Origin: CAVWDU01 sp963840725
GTDB taxonomy: Bacteria; Pseudomonadota; Gammaproteobacteria; Pseudomonadales; Halieaceae
Assembly (NCBI GenBank): GCA_963840725.1
Contig: CAWIZY010000007.1
Location: 100,494 to 164,493 of the forward strand
DNA length: 64,000 nt
Direction of reading: 5' to 3'
Positions 62,299 to 64,000 of this stretch are shown piece by piece (position 1 is the stretch's first letter; each line of letters begins with the position of its first letter). The position numbers were made by a program, and so were the translations under genes. Below the pieces are notes generated by a model. The model worked only from the letters and a program-made list of their open reading frames with translations. It did no database searches and was not told the origin of the DNA.

Positions 62299-63669
62299 TC
62301 AGTGACTGCTCCCCAGCGACGCGATATAGCGGTCCATGGCCAGATACATCGCAGCAGATGCCACCAAGGGCCTGAACATTGCTGAGATGACTTCAAGCAT
62401 GGTCACGCCGATCAGGTTCTGCAGGCACATCAGATACAGCGGGAAGGTTAACGCGTTGGCGACGAGCATCGCATTCGCCACACCAGCAGCCCCATCTTCC
62501 ATCGCCCATACATACATCAGCGGGAAAAAGATTAGCAAGCGAATGCTGAGCATCAGTGTGATAAATTTCTGTCTGGCAACGGCCATTAAAACAATATCGT
62601 AGGCAGCGGTGAAAGACAGAAACACGCTGGCAAAAGCGATAGGGGGAACAACATCAATGGCGGCCAGCCACTTGTCCCCCAGCAGCACAGGCACGAAGAG
62701 CGGGCTCAGCGCGGCGAGCCCTACAGATGCGGGTATCCCGGCCACGGCGATGACACTGTTCATGTCGATAAACAGATTGGAAAGCCGCTTTCTGTTGTGT
62801 GCCACCTGGGCATACGCCGGATAGGTCGCTGTGTTGACCGAGCCAATCAAATCCCTGGAGACAATGGTTGCGAAATCAGTCGCAATGGTAAGAATACCCA
62901 GCATCTGTGGCCCGCCAATTTTTGCAATGACCATGTGGCGCCCGTGGCGGTCTATATAACGTATGAAATTGTTTATCAGCAGCCAGGAGGAAAACCCCAG
63001 CAGCTCACGCCATGCGCTTAGACCGAATCTGGGGCGATAGGGGTGCATGGAATAGCTCAGGTAGAGCGAACACAGCGAGAACAGGATTTGTGAGATCATC
63101 AATGCCCAATAGCTGCGCAGATAGTAGGCTAGCGCGATCGAACAGGTCGAGCTGATCAGTTTCGGTGTCACCTTGAGCCAGAAGACCTTGTCAAAGGTCA
63201 TTTCTTTCTGGAAGTTGATGGCGCCAATGTTGGTGAAACCAGTAATCACGAACACTGCCGCGTAGGCATACAAAATACCGGTGAGCCTGGGCTCATCATA
63301 AAAGCTGACGGCAAAGCTCGAGGACAACACTAGCAGAATGGCCGCGATGATTGACAGCAAAACCTGGAGTGTCCAGGCCGTATCATATTGGTCACGCCCC
63401 GCCGTCTGATTATGTATCAGCGCTACACCAAAACCGAACTCACGGATCAATCGGATTAAGGCATAGAGTGACGTTGCCAGTGCTATCAGGCCGAAGTCTT
63501 CGGGAAAGAGAAGCCTGGCCAATATGATACTACTGAACAGCCCCAGCCCCTTCTCGGCAACACGCAGACCGACCATCCAGGCAACGCTGATGGAAATCGA
63601 CCGGCGTAGGGACTTCTTGTTGCCTTGCTCAGACACCTGTATCTGCTCCCTCGTAGCGACGGCGGCCAT
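62299..63669 (-). CDS. Polysaccharide flippase (Wzx-like, MOP superfamily)
   Basis: 456 aa with about 12-14 membrane helices. The N-terminal SISISVAWMVGLRVAEKGLGL and LLFPEDFGLIALA blocks match lipopolysaccharide-type O-unit flippases. It would move the lipid-linked repeat unit across the inner membrane. The frame is intact. The ATG at 63669 is followed by a short polar leader before the first helix. Confidence 0.9.
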   Translation of the reverse strand: MAAVATREQIQVSEQGNKKSLRRSISISVAWMVGLRVAEKGLGLFSSIILARLLFPEDFGLIALATSLYALIRLIREFGFGVALIHNQTAGRDQYDTAWTLQVLLSIIAAILLVLSSSFAVSFYDEPRLTGILYAYAAVFVITGFTNIGAINFQKEMTFDKVFWLKVTPKLISSTCSIALAYYLRSYWALMISQILFSLCSLYLSYSMHPYRPRFGLSAWRELLGFSSWLLINNFIRYIDRHGRHMVIAKIGGPQMLGILTIATDFATIVSRDLIGSVNTATYPAYAQVAHNRKRLSNLFIDMNSVIAVAGIPASVGLAALSPLFVPVLLGDKWLAAIDVVPPIAFASVFLSFTAAYDIVLMAVARQKFITLMLSIRLLIFFPLMYVWAMEDGAAGVANAMLVANALTFPLYLMCLQNLIGVTMLEVISAMFRPLVASAAMYLAMDRYIASLGSSH

Positions 63670-63822
63670 AGGCCGGTTGCGTTGGATGCGTGGGCTTGGT
63701 TCCGCCGCTGAATCAGCCGTTGTCCCATTCCGATTATCTGCATTTTAAGGGGATATCACTCGAGCGAGGTGCGCTCATGCTATTGTTCTGTCGATAATGT
63801 TTATCGACGGTGTGGGCCCCTC

Positions 63823-63999
63823 TCAAGTCACTCTAGCTGACGCGCAGGCCGCCGCCGGGCGTTTCACCGGTTGCGGTATAGCCAGTTGTTGCCGAACATG
63901 AGTCATCAGCAGTACGGCAAAGACCAGCAGGTAGTACGGCAGGTCGAGATAGGCCATATTGACGGTAAGCCCGTTAAAGGCATAGCCCGCGAAACTGAT
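63823..63999 (-). CDS. O-glycosylation ligase/polymerase, exosortase A-associated, C-terminal end
   Basis: Only the last 58 codons lie in the window. AYLDLPYYLLVFAVLL is a membrane helix with the DLPYYL signature I associate with the exosortase A-linked O-ligase family (Wzy/WaaL-like). The gene runs off the right edge. Its position behind the flippase fits a polymerase or ligase role. Confidence 0.65.
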   Translation of the reverse strand: MSFAGYAFNGLTVNMAYLDLPYYLLVFAVLLMTHVRQQLAIPQPVKRPAAACASARVT

Positions 64000-64000
64000 T

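Overview
The window reads as chromosomal DNA of a marine-type gammaproteobacterium. The gene order aroA-cmk-rpsA-ihfB-lapA-lapB-pyrF is typical of that class. The GC-rich coding and the very complete exosortase A (XrtA)/PEP-CTERM locus resemble the Halieaceae (OM60/NOR5) group. That placement is an inference from gene content; no 16S gene is present.

Layout. 1-6.3 kb is a housekeeping block: partial aroA, cmk, rpsA, ihfB, lapA, lapB, pyrF and a ComEA-like protein, closed by two clear intrinsic terminators. 6.4-10.5 kb is an O-antigen initiation set like Pseudomonas wbpV/wbpL/wbpM. 10.5-15.9 kb holds a minus-strand kinase/M23/aminotransferase triple fusion and small envelope proteins. From 16 kb to the right edge the window is one large XrtA-type extracellular polysaccharide and protein-sorting island. 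In order it contains: the initiating sugar transferase; a PLP decarboxylase and AMP-ligase; a trypsin-like protease; a tyrosine phosphatase; an acyltransferase with a ThiF-like E1 protein; a PEP-CTERM protein; prsT; an MMPL transporter fused to a LolA-like domain; a DUF1302 barrel; prsR/prsK; wbpP/wbpO; an HPr-rel-A module (Tat-like small protein, PqqD-like protein, HprK-like kinase, nucleotidyltransferase); the XrtA ATPase, Wza, chain-length protein, tyrosine autokinase and outer-membrane barrel; deacetylase, FemAB-like protein, glycosyltransferases, exosortase A fused to EpsI, amidotransferase; two more glycosyltransferases; a beta-helix protein; another deacetylase; a Wzx flippase; and the end of an O-ligase.

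How it fits together. WbpP and WbpO would supply UDP-GalNAcA. The sugar transferase, glycosyltransferases, Wzx, chain-length protein, tyrosine kinase/phosphatase and Wza would build and export a polysaccharide. XrtA would process the PEP-CTERM protein. PrsK/PrsR with sigma-54 would switch on target genes.

The most informative new signal is regulatory. Two genes, the PEP-CTERM protein and the Tat-like small protein at 39.4 kb, each have a -24/-12 (sigma-54) promoter. Each also has the same 19-base upstream element (TGTCAG-N8-ACACT) 92-93 bases before the -24 GG. This ties the poorly understood HPr-rel-A module to the PrsR regulon.

Caution: many genes right of about 18 kb carry single-base frameshifts, often at short homopolymers, and the amidotransferase is riddled with them. 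Either the assembly is error-rich there or the island is decaying. These genes are listed as pseudogene-type entries over their full reconstructed span. No tRNA, rRNA, CRISPR array or insertion sequence was seen, and no gene-free stretch exceeds 300 bases.
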